Source: Afipia sp. (GTDB taxonomy: Bacteria > Pseudomonadota > Alphaproteobacteria > Rhizobiales > Xanthobacteraceae). Taken from it: DNA of 64,000 nucleotides. The position numbers were made by a program, and so were the translations under genes. Below the pieces are notes generated by a model. That model did not search any database, had not been told where the DNA came from, and was given only the letters and a program-made list of their open reading frames with translations. Below are positions 1 through 8,929 of the stretch, one piece after another. The stretch is from contig JANINQ010000021.1 of assembly GCA_024508675.1 (NCBI GenBank), positions 496,001 to 560,000 on the forward strand. Reading direction: 5' to 3'. Position 1 is the stretch's first letter. Each line of letters begins with the position of its first letter.

Positions 1-27
1 TCAAGCGCAAGCTGCAACGGCGATCCC

Positions 28-1284
28 TTAACTGGCCTTCGGCACATCCCGATCAATCGCGAAATCATCAAACCACGGCTTGTCGTCACCTGCGAGAGAG
101 GCCGCGATCATGCGCGAGGCAAGATAGCTGTAGGTGATGCCGTTGCCACCGTATCCGTAGGCCGCGTAGATGCGTGGGTGGCCGGGCACACGCCCGATCA
201 GGGGAAGACCATCTATCGTCGTCCCGAATGTGCCGGACCATACGAATTCCGCGACGGGCTCGGCGTGGGACCATAGTCCGTTGAGCCTGTGCAGAAGCGC
301 ATCCGCCTTCGCCGGCATCAGCCGGTCCCGTTCGTCCGGCTCGGTCGCCTGATCGTCGTCCTCGCCGCCCATGATGATTCGCCCGTCCTGCGTCGTGCGG
401 GCGTAGCTGTAATTTTCCGAGGCTTCCCATATCAGCGCGCCGTCGCGCCACATTGCGCTTGCGGGCTGCGGGGGCGTTGCGATGGCCCAGCTTGATGAAA
501 TCTTGTGAAGGCTTGAGCTGACAAAATCCGGCATCACATAGCCGGTGGCAAGGACAACATGCTTCGCCTCGATCAAGTGACCATCATCGAGTTCGACCAC
601 GACCGCCTGCCCGCTGTTGTCGTAATTCTCGGCGCTGGCATCATAAATATCGACACCATAACCCGCCGCAGTCTTCAACAGCGCCTGACACAGCAACAGT
701 GGATCAGCATCTGCCGAGCCGATCGAATGGATCGCCGCCTCCCGGTAGAGGCCGAACTCTTCCAGTAGCGTCAGATGATCCAGATAATCACCGGGTAATC
801 CGGCGCGCATGCGCAGGTCATGTTCGGCTTTCAGCTCTCGCGCGCCCACCTGTCCGGCCGCGAGATAAAGCGAGCGCCTGTGCCGCAAGCCGCATGGCAG
901 CCGGTGTGTATTGACGAGTTCAGCCAGTCCGCTGACCGCAGCGAAACTGCGGCGATAGATATTCGCAGCGCGCTCGAACCCATACATGGCGGTGAGATCG
1001 CTCAAGGAGCGGTCGATCTCCCACATCAGCATCGAAGTGCTGGCAGTCGTGCTGCCGAATCCCGGCCGCTGCCGGTCGAGCACGCTAACCTCATGCCCCT
1101 GCGCGGCGAGATGCTCCGCCACAAGCGCGCCGGTGACGCCAGCACCGACAACGAGAACGTCACAACGAAAATCGCGATCAACCGGTGGCCGCTCCGCCGG
1201 TACAAGCCGCTGGCTCCATGGCGGCGTGCCGCCACGCAGATCGTTTTGCCGAACTCTTTCCGGATCGAACATCGCTCGCTTCAA
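28..1284 (-). CDS. FAD-dependent oxidoreductase, DAO family
   Basis: A 418-residue flavoprotein of the D-amino-acid-oxidase fold, probably oxidising an amine or amino acid with FAD. The Rossmann dinucleotide motif GAGVTG lies at residues 47-52, after a strand ending CDVLVV and followed by an acidic strand end (SVLDR). The C-terminal FAD-contact segment GYGGNGITYSY is present near residue 390, as in gamma-glutamylputrescine oxidase and glycine-oxidase relatives. There is no signal peptide, so it should be cytoplasmic. It lies 71 bases downstream of tctA on the same strand and could be the last gene of the tctCBA transcript, acting on an imported compound. The substrate cannot be told from sequence. 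Length fits the family. Confidence 0.85.
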   Translation of the reverse strand: MKRAMFDPERVRQNDLRGGTPPWSQRLVPAERPPVDRDFRCDVLVVGAGVTGALVAEHLAAQGHEVSVLDRQRPGFGSTTASTSMLMWEIDRSLSDLTAMYGFERAANIYRRSFAAVSGLAELVNTHRLPCGLRHRRSLYLAAGQVGARELKAEHDLRMRAGLPGDYLDHLTLLEEFGLYREAAIHSIGSADADPLLLCQALLKTAAGYGVDIYDASAENYDNSGQAVVVELDDGHLIEAKHVVLATGYVMPDFVSSSLHKISSSWAIATPPQPASAMWRDGALIWEASENYSYARTTQDGRIIMGGEDDDQATEPDERDRLMPAKADALLHRLNGLWSHAEPVAEFVWSGTFGTTIDGLPLIGRVPGHPRIYAAYGYGGNGITYSYLASRMIAASLAGDDKPWFDDFAIDRDVPKAS

Positions 1285-1355
1285 TCATCGGCTGATAGCG
1301 CCCCCGCACCGCACCCATGATGACGCCCAAACGTGGCAAAAGTTCCATTCGGAAA

Positions 1356-2864
1356 CTAGGCCCCCTCATCCAGTGCAACCAGTTCGCGCTTGCGCCGAAG
1401 CGATGGCAGCAGCGGCCCAATCAGCAGGATCGCCGCGATGACCAGACAGATCGCCGAAATGGGACGCTCGACGAATGTCATGAGATCGCCCTGCGACAGA
1501 ATCAACGACTTGCGCAGGTTGTTTTCCAGAAGCGGCCCCAGCACGAAGGCCAGCACCAGCGGTGCAGGTTCATAACCGAACTTGCGCATCAGATAACCGA
1601 TCACACCGAAGCCGACCATCACGTAGACATCGAACACGTTGTTGCTGCTGCAATAGACACCCACGATGGTGAACAGCAGGATCAACGGAAACAGCACATT
1701 GTAAGGCAGCTTGAGCAACTGCACCCACATGCCGATCAGCGGCAGGTTCAGCACCAGCAACATGATGTTGCCGATATACATGCTGGCGATGATACCCCAG
1801 AACAATCCGGGGTTCTGCGTGATCATCAGCGGCCCGGGCTGAAGACCGTGAATGACGAATGCGCCGAGCAACAGCGCCATCACCACATTCGGCGGAATGC
1901 CAAGAGTCATCAGCGGAATGAACGCGCCGCCGGCGGCTGCATTGTTGGCAGCTTCCGGTCCTGCAACGCCCTCGATCGCACCCTTGCCGAAGCGTTGCGG
2001 CGTTTTCGAGAGCCTCTTCTCCAGCGCATAGGACGCAAAGGACGCCACCACCGCGCCGCCGCCCGGCAGAATTCCGAGGAAGAATCCGAGCACTGTACCG
2101 CGGCCGACCGGCCCCGCGCTGGCTTTCCACTCTTCTTTGTTAGGCAAAAGCTGGGTGATCTTCGCCTCGATCACATCGCGCTTGATGACCTGCTCGATAT
2201 TGATCAGGACTTCTGCGACGCCGAACAATCCCATCACCACTGGCACGAGGCCAATGCCGTCAATCAGTTCGAGGCGGCCGAACGTCAGCCGCGGCTGCGC
2301 CGTGATGCTGTCGAGGCCGATCAGGCCGAGCACGACGCCGATGCACGCCATCAAGAGTGCCTTGGCCATCGAGCCCTGGGTCAGAAATGTCAGCACAACA
2401 AGGCCCAGCACCATCAGGCTGAAATATTCCGCCGGTCCGAACGCAACCGCGACGCTGGCGAGCGATGGCGCTATGAACATCAGCGCGATCAGCGCGAACG
2501 TGCCCGCGATGAACGAGCCCAGCGCCGAAATGCCGAGCGCAGGGCCAGCCTTGCCCTGCTTCGCCATCTGGTGTCCGTCGAGACAGGTCACGACCGACGC
2601 CGCCTCGCCCGGAATGTTGACCAGGATCGATGTGGTCGATCCGCCATACATCGAGCCGTAGTAGATACCAGCCATCATGATGATGCCGGACTCCGGCGTG
2701 CCTGACAGTGTGACCGGCAGCAGCAGCGACATCGCCGAGATCGGGCCGATGCCGGGCAGTACGCCGACCAGCGTGCCGATGAAGACGCCGATGAAGCAAT
2801 ACAGCAGGTTGACCGGCTGAAGCGCGACACCGAGTCCGTGAGAGACATTGACGAGAACATCCAT
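1356..2864 (-). CDS. tctA: Tripartite tricarboxylate transporter, large permease TctA
   Basis: 502-residue integral membrane protein, the large subunit of a TTT-family secondary carrier that works with a periplasmic binding protein. The N-terminus carries the family segment [15 protein letters not shown] (about residues 31-45), and glycine/proline-rich membrane segments continue throughout, with roughly 12 expected. The second internal repeat has [13 protein letters not shown] (about residues 264-276). The length is normal for TctA. It follows tctB by 12 bases in a C-B-A operon read leftward. The substrate is a carboxylate by family knowledge; citrate specificity is not implied. Confidence 0.93.
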   Translation of the reverse strand: MDVLVNVSHGLGVALQPVNLLYCFIGVFIGTLVGVLPGIGPISAMSLLLPVTLSGTPESGIIMMAGIYYGSMYGGSTTSILVNIPGEAASVVTCLDGHQMAKQGKAGPALGISALGSFIAGTFALIALMFIAPSLASVAVAFGPAEYFSLMVLGLVVLTFLTQGSMAKALLMACIGVVLGLIGLDSITAQPRLTFGRLELIDGIGLVPVVMGLFGVAEVLINIEQVIKRDVIEAKITQLLPNKEEWKASAGPVGRGTVLGFFLGILPGGGAVVASFASYALEKRLSKTPQRFGKGAIEGVAGPEAANNAAAGGAFIPLMTLGIPPNVVMALLLGAFVIHGLQPGPLMITQNPGLFWGIIASMYIGNIMLLVLNLPLIGMWVQLLKLPYNVLFPLILLFTIVGVYCSSNNVFDVYVMVGFGVIGYLMRKFGYEPAPLVLAFVLGPLLENNLRKSLILSQGDLMTFVERPISAICLVIAAILLIGPLLPSLRRKRELVALDEGA

Positions 2865-2876
2865 GAGCTTGCCCGG

Positions 2877-3377
2877 TCAGCCGATGTTGAACATGCCCGC
2901 GGGCAACTGAATCAAGAGCCCATGCTTGAGTACCCACCACACACAAAGCGGCGCGAGCACGGCCAAAGGGATCGCCAGCGTCCACCGCACCGGATCGATC
3001 ACACGCAACAGGAGCAACAGCAGCGGGATGGCCGAGAGCAGGAAGCCAAACGGCTGAAGCAGAAACGCGAACAGCGTGAGGCATCCGGTGACGATCAGCG
3101 GCTTGGTCCAGCGCGTACCCGCCCACAGCGATCCAATTGTCGGGCCGCCTTCCGTTACGGCCGCAACGATGATCGACACCGCAAACAGGCACATCAGGAT
3201 GCCCGTATAGAACACCACGAATCCGGAGCCGGGATCGTGGATGCCGCCGATCTTGAGCTTGTAGCCCGACCAGACCACGAACACACCGAGCGCAAGGCCG
3301 ACAAGGCCGCCCCACAGTTCAGAATTGTTCAGCTTGAATTTCGCACGCTCCGCCTCGGCCATCGCCGCCCTCCCCAA
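2877..3377 (-). CDS. tctB: Tripartite tricarboxylate transporter, small permease TctB
   Basis: 166-residue small membrane subunit of the TTT carrier. Four hydrophobic segments are visible (about residues 20-35, 45-65, 85-115 and 125-150), after a charged cytoplasmic start. The segment DPGSGFVVFYTGILM near residues 49-63 resembles the conserved D-G-P-G-F region of TctB proteins. It lies between tctC (54 bases upstream) and tctA (12 bases downstream), which supports the assignment more than the weakly conserved sequence does. Confidence 0.88.
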   Translation of the reverse strand: MGRAAMAEAERAKFKLNNSELWGGLVGLALGVFVVWSGYKLKIGGIHDPGSGFVVFYTGILMCLFAVSIIVAAVTEGGPTIGSLWAGTRWTKPLIVTGCLTLFAFLLQPFGFLLSAIPLLLLLLRVIDPVRWTLAIPLAVLAPLCVWWVLKHGLLIQLPAGMFNIG

Positions 3378-3431
3378 AGCATCAGGTCAGGGCTCGCGAC
3401 AAGCACGAGCCCTGCATCGCGCATACGGACC

Positions 3432-4406
3432 TTAGTTGGTCTTCTTGGCGAGCCCGAGTGTGTCGATCACCTTGCGCTCAGACGCGGTGACCTCGGCGAC
3501 GAACTTCTTGTAGTCCTCGGTGTTCTTGTAATTCGCCACCATGTCGAACTTCGCCAGCGTCGCGATGACGGCTGGATCTTCGATCGCCTTCTTGAAGGCG
3601 TCGTGCAGCTTGGCAACGATCTTCGGGTCCATGCCCTTTGGACCCGCGATGCCGAACGGCGAATCGTACACCATGTCATAGCCGAGCTCATTGAGCGTCG
3701 GCGCATCGGGGAAGTTCGGCGAACGCTTCGAGGTCCACACCATCAGCAGGCGCAGCTTTCCGGCATCGACCAAAGGCCGCCAGCCGGTGGAGTCCGCCTG
3801 CAGCATGGTGTGCTTGCCAAGCACAGCCGCGTTAGTTTCCGCGCCGCCCTTGAACGGCACCTGCGTCAGCTTGATGCCCGCCTTGCCAGCGATCTGCTCC
3901 ATGCCGATATGCAGCGATGTGCCCGCGCCCGGCGTCGCGTAGGTGACCTTGCCGGGATTGGCCTTGGCGAAATCGACCACGTCCTTCCAGGTCTTGAACT
4001 CCGACTCCGCATTGGTCGTTACGCCGAAGGTGTAGCCCGTCAGATGCACGATGTAGGTGAAATCCTTCTCCGCATTCCACGACACATCCTGCATCAGCGG
4101 CAGGCGGAACACGGTGATCGGAATCTGCGAGATAGTGTAGCCGTCCGGCTTGGCCGTCGCCGCCATGGTCGCGGGGCCCACAGTGCCGCCACCGCCGCCC
4201 TTGTTATCCACGACAATCGGCTGGCCCAGCACCTTCGATGCACTTTCCGCAATCGCCCGCATGGATATGTCGGTCGAGCCGCCCGCCGGCCATGGCACAA
4301 TGAGCGTGATCGGCTTAGTGGGATAATCCTGCGCCAGCGCGACGCTTGAGAGCGCCGCAAGCGCTGCAACAGCCAATCCCGCCTTCTGTACGATTCGATA
4401 TGTCAT
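3432..4406 (-). CDS. tctC: Tripartite tricarboxylate transporter, periplasmic binding protein (Bug/TctC family)
   Basis: 324-residue periplasmic solute-binding protein that delivers a carboxylate to TctAB. I place the start at the ATG at 4406 rather than the longer reading from 4508, because GGGAGAG lies just upstream of it and a classic signal peptide follows immediately (cleavage expected after residue 25, VALA|QD). The mature protein begins YPTKPITLIVPWPAGGSTD, the Bug-family fingerprint with its ligand-loop PAGGSTD, and later has GGGGTVG and the second carboxylate-loop region near PGAGTSLHIGM. It is the first gene of tctCBA. Bug ligands vary widely, so the substrate is unknown. Confidence 0.92.
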   Translation of the reverse strand: MTYRIVQKAGLAVAALAALSSVALAQDYPTKPITLIVPWPAGGSTDISMRAIAESASKVLGQPIVVDNKGGGGGTVGPATMAATAKPDGYTISQIPITVFRLPLMQDVSWNAEKDFTYIVHLTGYTFGVTTNAESEFKTWKDVVDFAKANPGKVTYATPGAGTSLHIGMEQIAGKAGIKLTQVPFKGGAETNAAVLGKHTMLQADSTGWRPLVDAGKLRLLMVWTSKRSPNFPDAPTLNELGYDMVYDSPFGIAGPKGMDPKIVAKLHDAFKKAIEDPAVIATLAKFDMVANYKNTEDYKKFVAEVTASERKVIDTLGLAKKTN

Positions 4407-4747
4407 TGAACTTCTCTCCCCTTGGCGGCTCGTTGATGTGTCCGAGCCTTGTGTTTTGTCTGGTGATGATCCCCGAAATCGCTGCGAAAGAAAAGCAATC
4501 AGACGCATCCAGCTTGCAGTTATTGCGACGCATCACGCCGGTACGTCATTACGTCTCGAAAAGATTCCAGCTTGGAGTTCGTTTAATGTTCGCGGAGCGA
4601 AACAGCCCGCATCACGTCGCGACAGCAGCCACGCACACTGGCTCCTTGCCCGTTTTGGCATCACCAAATCGGCCCCACGAAAAGCGCCGGATCGGGTATG
4701 CTTGCGGAACCATCAGCATGCGGCACTGGCCGGACGGAGCATCTTGA
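4407..4747. other. Divergent intergenic region tctC / nikR, no gene
   Basis: 341 bases between the tctC start (leftward) and the nikR start (rightward). It must hold the promoters of both units. I find no convincing coding sequence or RNA gene. The only structure I would name is an imperfect GTATGC-N14-GCATGC pair at 4696-4721, listed separately. Confidence 0.6.
4696..4721 (+). promoter_or_regulatory. Possible NikR operator upstream of nikR
   Basis: GTATGC, 14 bases, then GCATGC, ending 26 bases before the nikR start. The E. coli NikR site is GTATGA-N16-TCATAC. This copy has one mismatch between its arms and a shorter spacer, so it is only a candidate for autoregulation. Confidence 0.25.
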
Positions 4748-5203
4748 ATGCAGCGCGTGACCATCACCCTCGACGACGAACTCATGGCGGAGCTGGATCG
4801 GATGATCGTGCAGCACGGCTACCAGAACCGGTCGGAGGCCATTCGCGATTTCGCCCGTGCCGGGATGCAGCAGGCTGCGCAGGATGCCGGACAGACCGGC
4901 GGCGACTGTGTCGCGGCGCTGGTTTATGTCTACGACCATGCCGCGCGCGATCTATCCAGCCGCCTGGTCAACAACTTCCACGATCATCACGATCTGTCGC
5001 TGGCCACGCTGCATGTGCATCTGGACAACGACAACTGCATGGAGATCACCGCACTCAAGGGCAAAACATCCGAGGTGCAGCATCTGGCGGAACACGTTAT
5101 CGCCGAGCGCGGCGTGCGCTATGGCCGCGTGGTGATGATCCCGACCGATCCAGGCGCCAAGCCCTCTGCTGCACGCAAGAAGCATACGCACCGGCACACC
5201 TGA
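4748..5203 (+). CDS. nikR: Nickel-responsive ribbon-helix-helix regulator NikR
   Basis: 151-residue nickel-sensing repressor. Residues 1-45 form the ribbon-helix-helix DNA-binding arm (QRVTITLDDELMAELD) and the rest an ACT-like metal domain. The four square-planar nickel ligands of E. coli NikR (H76, H87, H89, C95) are matched here by H78, H89, H91 and C97, a constant offset of two, so the metal site is intact. The C-terminus is histidine-rich (KKHTHRHT). No nickel importer, urease or hydrogenase gene is nearby, so its target must be elsewhere or unusual. The next gene begins 51 bases downstream on the same strand. Confidence 0.95.
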   Translation: MQRVTITLDDELMAELDRMIVQHGYQNRSEAIRDFARAGMQQAAQDAGQTGGDCVAALVYVYDHAARDLSSRLVNNFHDHHDLSLATLHVHLDNDNCMEITALKGKTSEVQHLAEHVIAERGVRYGRVVMIPTDPGAKPSAARKKHTHRHT

Positions 5204-5254
5204 CCCTCCGTTTCCGGAGATGCTTTCGGCGCCAACCTGCGGTATCGATCCATC

Positions 5255-6523
5255 ATGACCAAAGCAAAATCCAATCTTCAGATCGATTCCGCCCGTCTCT
5301 GGGGCGATATTCACGAAACAGCAAAATTCGGCGCAACGCCGAAGGGCGGCGTCAAACGCCTGACCCTCGGCGCGGAGGACAAGCAGGTGCGCGACTGGTT
5401 TCGCACTGCCTGCGAAGCCGCCGGATGCAAGGTCAGCGTCGATGCGCTCGGCACCATGTTCGCGATCCGGCCCGGCCGCGACATGTCGAAGCCCCCGATC
5501 GGTATTGGCTCCCATCTCGACACCCAGCCGACCGGCGGGAAATACGACGGCATTCTCGGCACGCTGGCCGCTCTTGAAGTCGTCCGCACGCTGAATGCCG
5601 CCGGCATCGAAACCGAAACACCGATCTGCGTCTGCAACTGGACCAATGAGGAAGGCTCGCGTTATGCACCCGCGATGATGGCCTCCGCGGCCTATGCCGG
5701 CGACTACACCACCGAGGACATTCTCGGCCGCAAGGATGCCGACGGCATCACGGTGGCGGAAGCGCTCGACACCATCGGCTATCGCGGCGGCGATCCGGTC
5801 GGCAAACAGAAATTCAGCGCCTTCGTCGAACTGCATATCGAACAGGGGCCGTTGCTCGAAGCCGAGAACAAGACCATCGGCGTGGTGGATCGCGGCCAGG
5901 GCATCATGTGGTATGACGGCGCGATCGCAGGCTTTGCCAGCCACGCCGGGACGACGCCGATGCCGCTGCGCAAGGATGCGCTGGCGGCATTCTCCGAGGT
6001 TGTTCTCGCTGTCGAGAAGATCGCCCGCAATCACGCGCCGAACGCCGTCGGCACCATCGGAGAAATCAGGATCGACAATCCCTCACGCAACGTCATCCCC
6101 GGAGACCTCAATTTCACCGTGGACGTCCGCAGTTCGGAATCGAAAATCCTCGACAGCCTGCATGCGGCCATCCAGTCCGCGGTCGCGGAGATTGCAACCC
6201 GCCGCAAGGTGAACATCGACCTCAAGCAGATCTGGCGCAAGGAACCGACCGTGTTCAACACTGCGCTGGTCGATGCGGTCGAGGCCGCGGCGAAAGAGAT
6301 GGGCTACAGCTATCGCCGCATCACCTCCGGGGCAGGTCACGATGCCTGCAATCTTGCAACCGTGATCCCCGCTGCGATGATCTTCGTGCCCTGCAAGGAC
6401 GGCATCAGCCACAATGAGCTTGAGGACGCGACACAGAGCGACTGCGCCGCCGGTGCGAATGTGCTGCTACATGCGGTGCTGGCGCTGGCGGGTGTTGCAT
6501 CGGCAGCGAAGGTGGGCAGTTAA
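5255..6523 (+). CDS. M20-family Zn-dependent hydrolase (N-carbamoyl-L-amino-acid hydrolase / allantoate amidohydrolase type)
   Basis: 422-residue cytoplasmic amidohydrolase that removes a carbamoyl or ureido group from an amino acid or ureide. The metal ligands of the HyuC/AllC/beta-ureidopropionase group can be seen: H87 (SHLDTQ), D98 (GGKYDG), E133 (NEEGSR), H194 (ELHIEQGP) and H386 (GISHNE). The dimerisation-domain motif FASHAGTTPM (about 227-236) is also present. These separate it from M20 peptidases, which lack HIEQGP. The exact substrate (carbamoyl-amino acid, allantoate, ureidopropionate) is not resolvable. It follows nikR closely and may be cotranscribed. Confidence 0.9.
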   Translation: MTKAKSNLQIDSARLWGDIHETAKFGATPKGGVKRLTLGAEDKQVRDWFRTACEAAGCKVSVDALGTMFAIRPGRDMSKPPIGIGSHLDTQPTGGKYDGILGTLAALEVVRTLNAAGIETETPICVCNWTNEEGSRYAPAMMASAAYAGDYTTEDILGRKDADGITVAEALDTIGYRGGDPVGKQKFSAFVELHIEQGPLLEAENKTIGVVDRGQGIMWYDGAIAGFASHAGTTPMPLRKDALAAFSEVVLAVEKIARNHAPNAVGTIGEIRIDNPSRNVIPGDLNFTVDVRSSESKILDSLHAAIQSAVAEIATRRKVNIDLKQIWRKEPTVFNTALVDAVEAAAKEMGYSYRRITSGAGHDACNLATVIPAAMIFVPCKDGISHNELEDATQSDCAAGANVLLHAVLALAGVASAAKVGS

Positions 6524-6549
6524 GGACGGGACATTGTCATGTGTTCGAT

Positions 6550-6664
6550 GTCGTCCCCGCGAAAGCGGGGACCCATCACCCCTAGCCTCTCGATAGAACA
6601 CGACATACATCCCTCATAATATGAGACGACAGGGAGTATGGGCCCCCGCTTTCGCGGGGACGAC
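6550..6664. repeat. Dispersed inverted repeat, family A, copy 1
   Basis: Long inverted repeat in the gap between the M20 hydrolase and ptrB. The left arm 6550-6574 begins GTCGTCCCCGCGAAAGCGGG and the right arm 6640-6664 is its reverse complement with one mismatch. The inner sequence shares AGCCTCTCG and CGACAGGGAGTATGGG with the copy at 10869-10987, showing a common family. As RNA it would fold into a long stem. Confidence 0.85.
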
Positions 6665-6697
6665 CATTGAGATTTCGTTTCTTGAAAGCCGAGCCTC

Positions 6698-8791
6698 ATG
6701 ACTTCAAAGAAAATAGTCCCTCCCGTCGCGCCGCGCCGTTCGCACAGCTTCACGCATCACGGCATCACCGTGGCCGACGACTATGCCTGGCTGAAGGACG
6801 AGAACTGGCAGGAGGTGCTGCGCGATCCGTCCGTGCTCAAGCCGGACATCCGCGCCTATCTCGAAGCGGAAAATGCTTACGCGGATGCGGTGCTGGGCCA
6901 CACCGAACCGCTGCAGAAGAAGCTGGTCGCGGAAATGCGCGGCCGCATCAAGGAGGACGATTCCAGCGTCCCCTCGCCGGACGGTCCTTTCGCTTACTTC
7001 CACAAATATAATGAAGGCGGCCAGCACGAACAGATCGGCCGCCAGCCGCGCGACGGCGGCGAAGCGCGTTTCCTCATCGACGGCGACGAACTCGCCAAGC
7101 AAACCGAATACTTCAGGTTCGGCGAAGCGCGGCACTCCCCCGATCACAGGCTGGAGGCATGGAGCGCGGACATCCGCGGCTCGGAGTATTTCACCATTCG
7201 CATCCGCGACTGGGAGACGGGCAAGGATAGCGACGATCGCGTCGAGGAAACCGACGGCGGCATCGTCTGGGCCGCCGACTCGAAATCGTTCTTCTATGTC
7301 AAGCTCGATGACAACCATCGGCCGATGCAGATCTATCGCCACGTTCTCGGCACGCCGCAGTCCAGCGACACGCTGGTTTATGAGGAAAGCGACTCCGGCT
7401 GGTTCACGCATATCCACGAAAGCGCCAGCGGACGTTTCTGCGTCATTGCAGGCGGCGACCACGAAACCTCCGAGCAGCATCTGATCGATCTGAGCGCACC
7501 TGACAGCAAGCCGCGCCTCGTCGCCAAACGCGAAGACGGCGTGCAATATTCCATCGCCGATCGTGGCGATCAGCTGTTCATCCTCACCAACGCGGACGAG
7601 GCCATCGACTTCAAGATCATGACAGCGCCGCTCGCCGCGCCAGCGCGCAAAAACTGGCGCGATCTGATCCCGCACAGGCCCGGAACCTACATCATCGACA
7701 TCGAACTCTATTCGGGCCATCTGGTGCGGATCGAACGCAGCAACGCCCTGCCCTCGATCGTCATCCGCGATCTTGCGACTTTGCAGGAACACGCGATTGC
7801 ATTCGATGAAGCAGCCTACTCGCTCGGCACCCTCGGCGGCTATGAATTCGACACGACGAATATCCGCTTCTCGTATTCCTCGATGACCACGCCGTCGGAA
7901 GTATTCGACTATGACATGGTCAGCCGCGCGCGCACCCTGCGCAAGCGGCAAGAGATTCCATCCGGTCACAACCCCGCCGACTACGTCACCACGCGCATCA
8001 TGGCGACCTCGCATGATGGCGCGCAGGTTCCGGTGTCGATTCTCCACCGCAAGGACCTGAACCGCGACGGCAGCGCACCACTGCTGCTCTATGGCTACGG
8101 CTCTTACGGCACGGCGATGCCCGCATCATTCTCGGCCAACCGGCTGTCGCTGGTGGATCGCGGCTTCGTTTATGCCATCGCGCATGTGCGCGGCGGCTCC
8201 GACAAGGGCTGGGGCTGGTATCTCGACGGAAAACGCGAGAAGAAAACCAATACGTTCGACGATTTCGCCGCCGCTGGCCGCGCGCTGATCGACGCGAAAT
8301 ACACTTCGGTAAAGAAGATCGTCGGCCATGGCGGCAGCGCGGGCGGCATGCTGATGGGCGCCGTGGCCAACCGTTCCGGCGAATTGTTCGCGGGCATTGT
8401 TGCGGAAGTGCCGTTCGTCGACGTGCTGAACACCATGCTGGATGCGTCGCTGCCGCTGACGCCGCCGGAATGGCCCGAATGGGGTAACCCGATCGAAAGC
8501 GCGGCCGATTTCAAGACCATCCTGTCCTATTCGCCCTACGACAATGTCGCGGCGAAGGAGTATCCGGCCATTCTCGCCATGGGCGGTATTGCCGATCCGC
8601 GCGTCACATACTGGGAACCAGCAAAATGGATCGCACGTCTGCGGCCGGTGATGACAGGGGGCGGGCCGGTGATCCTGCGCACCAACATGGGCGCGGGCCA
8701 TGGCGGCGCGTCCGGCCGCTTCAACCGGCTGGATGAAATCGCGATTGCCTATGCGTTCGCGCTCTGGGCCGTGGGGCTGGCGAAAAGCTGA
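6698..8791 (+). CDS. ptrB: Oligopeptidase B, S9A family (protease II)
   Basis: 697-residue cytosolic serine peptidase that cleaves short peptides after Arg or Lys. The N-terminal three-quarters is the seven-bladed propeller, preceded by the family start VAPRRSHSFTHHGITVADDY. The C-terminal alpha/beta-hydrolase domain carries the nucleophile S547 in GHGGSAGG, D633 in DPRVTYWEP and H668 in GAGHGGASGR, a complete triad. GGSAGG rather than GGSNGG indicates oligopeptidase B, not prolyl oligopeptidase. Length is close to the E. coli enzyme. No signal peptide is visible. A strong perfect palindrome follows at 8857-8882. Confidence 0.94.
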   Translation: MTSKKIVPPVAPRRSHSFTHHGITVADDYAWLKDENWQEVLRDPSVLKPDIRAYLEAENAYADAVLGHTEPLQKKLVAEMRGRIKEDDSSVPSPDGPFAYFHKYNEGGQHEQIGRQPRDGGEARFLIDGDELAKQTEYFRFGEARHSPDHRLEAWSADIRGSEYFTIRIRDWETGKDSDDRVEETDGGIVWAADSKSFFYVKLDDNHRPMQIYRHVLGTPQSSDTLVYEESDSGWFTHIHESASGRFCVIAGGDHETSEQHLIDLSAPDSKPRLVAKREDGVQYSIADRGDQLFILTNADEAIDFKIMTAPLAAPARKNWRDLIPHRPGTYIIDIELYSGHLVRIERSNALPSIVIRDLATLQEHAIAFDEAAYSLGTLGGYEFDTTNIRFSYSSMTTPSEVFDYDMVSRARTLRKRQEIPSGHNPADYVTTRIMATSHDGAQVPVSILHRKDLNRDGSAPLLLYGYGSYGTAMPASFSANRLSLVDRGFVYAIAHVRGGSDKGWGWYLDGKREKKTNTFDDFAAAGRALIDAKYTSVKKIVGHGGSAGGMLMGAVANRSGELFAGIVAEVPFVDVLNTMLDASLPLTPPEWPEWGNPIESAADFKTILSYSPYDNVAAKEYPAILAMGGIADPRVTYWEPAKWIARLRPVMTGGGPVILRTNMGAGHGGASGRFNRLDEIAIAYAFALWAVGLAKS

Positions 8792-8856
8792 GGTTGCTTA
8801 CCTCGCAGGTAATTTAACCGCGGCGTCCGCGCAGCGATGATGAAAACCGGATTCGG

Positions 8857-8882
8857 TTGCAGCGCGTCATGACGCGCTGCAA
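8857..8882. terminator. Perfect 26-base palindrome, probable terminator of ptrB
   Basis: Arms TTGCAGCGCGTCA / TGACGCGCTGCAA pair perfectly with no spacer, 66 bases after the ptrB stop and 48 bases before the next start. It lacks a clear U-tract (TTCTCC follows). It may be a rho-independent-like stop or an operator for the MFS gene. Confidence 0.5.
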
Positions 8883-8929
8883 TTCTCCGCTCATACTCCA
8901 GTAACTCGCCTCCGGTCTGGAATTCCAGC

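Noticed and set aside
1317-2705. Long plus-strand frame (462 codons) opposite tctA
   Set aside because: Composition is His/Arg/Gln-rich with no family motifs; it is the complement of a strongly supported transporter gene, as expected in GC-rich DNA.
2838-4349. Plus-strand frame of 503 codons opposite tctB and tctC
   Set aside because: Shadow of two real genes on the other strand; Arg-rich and without motifs.
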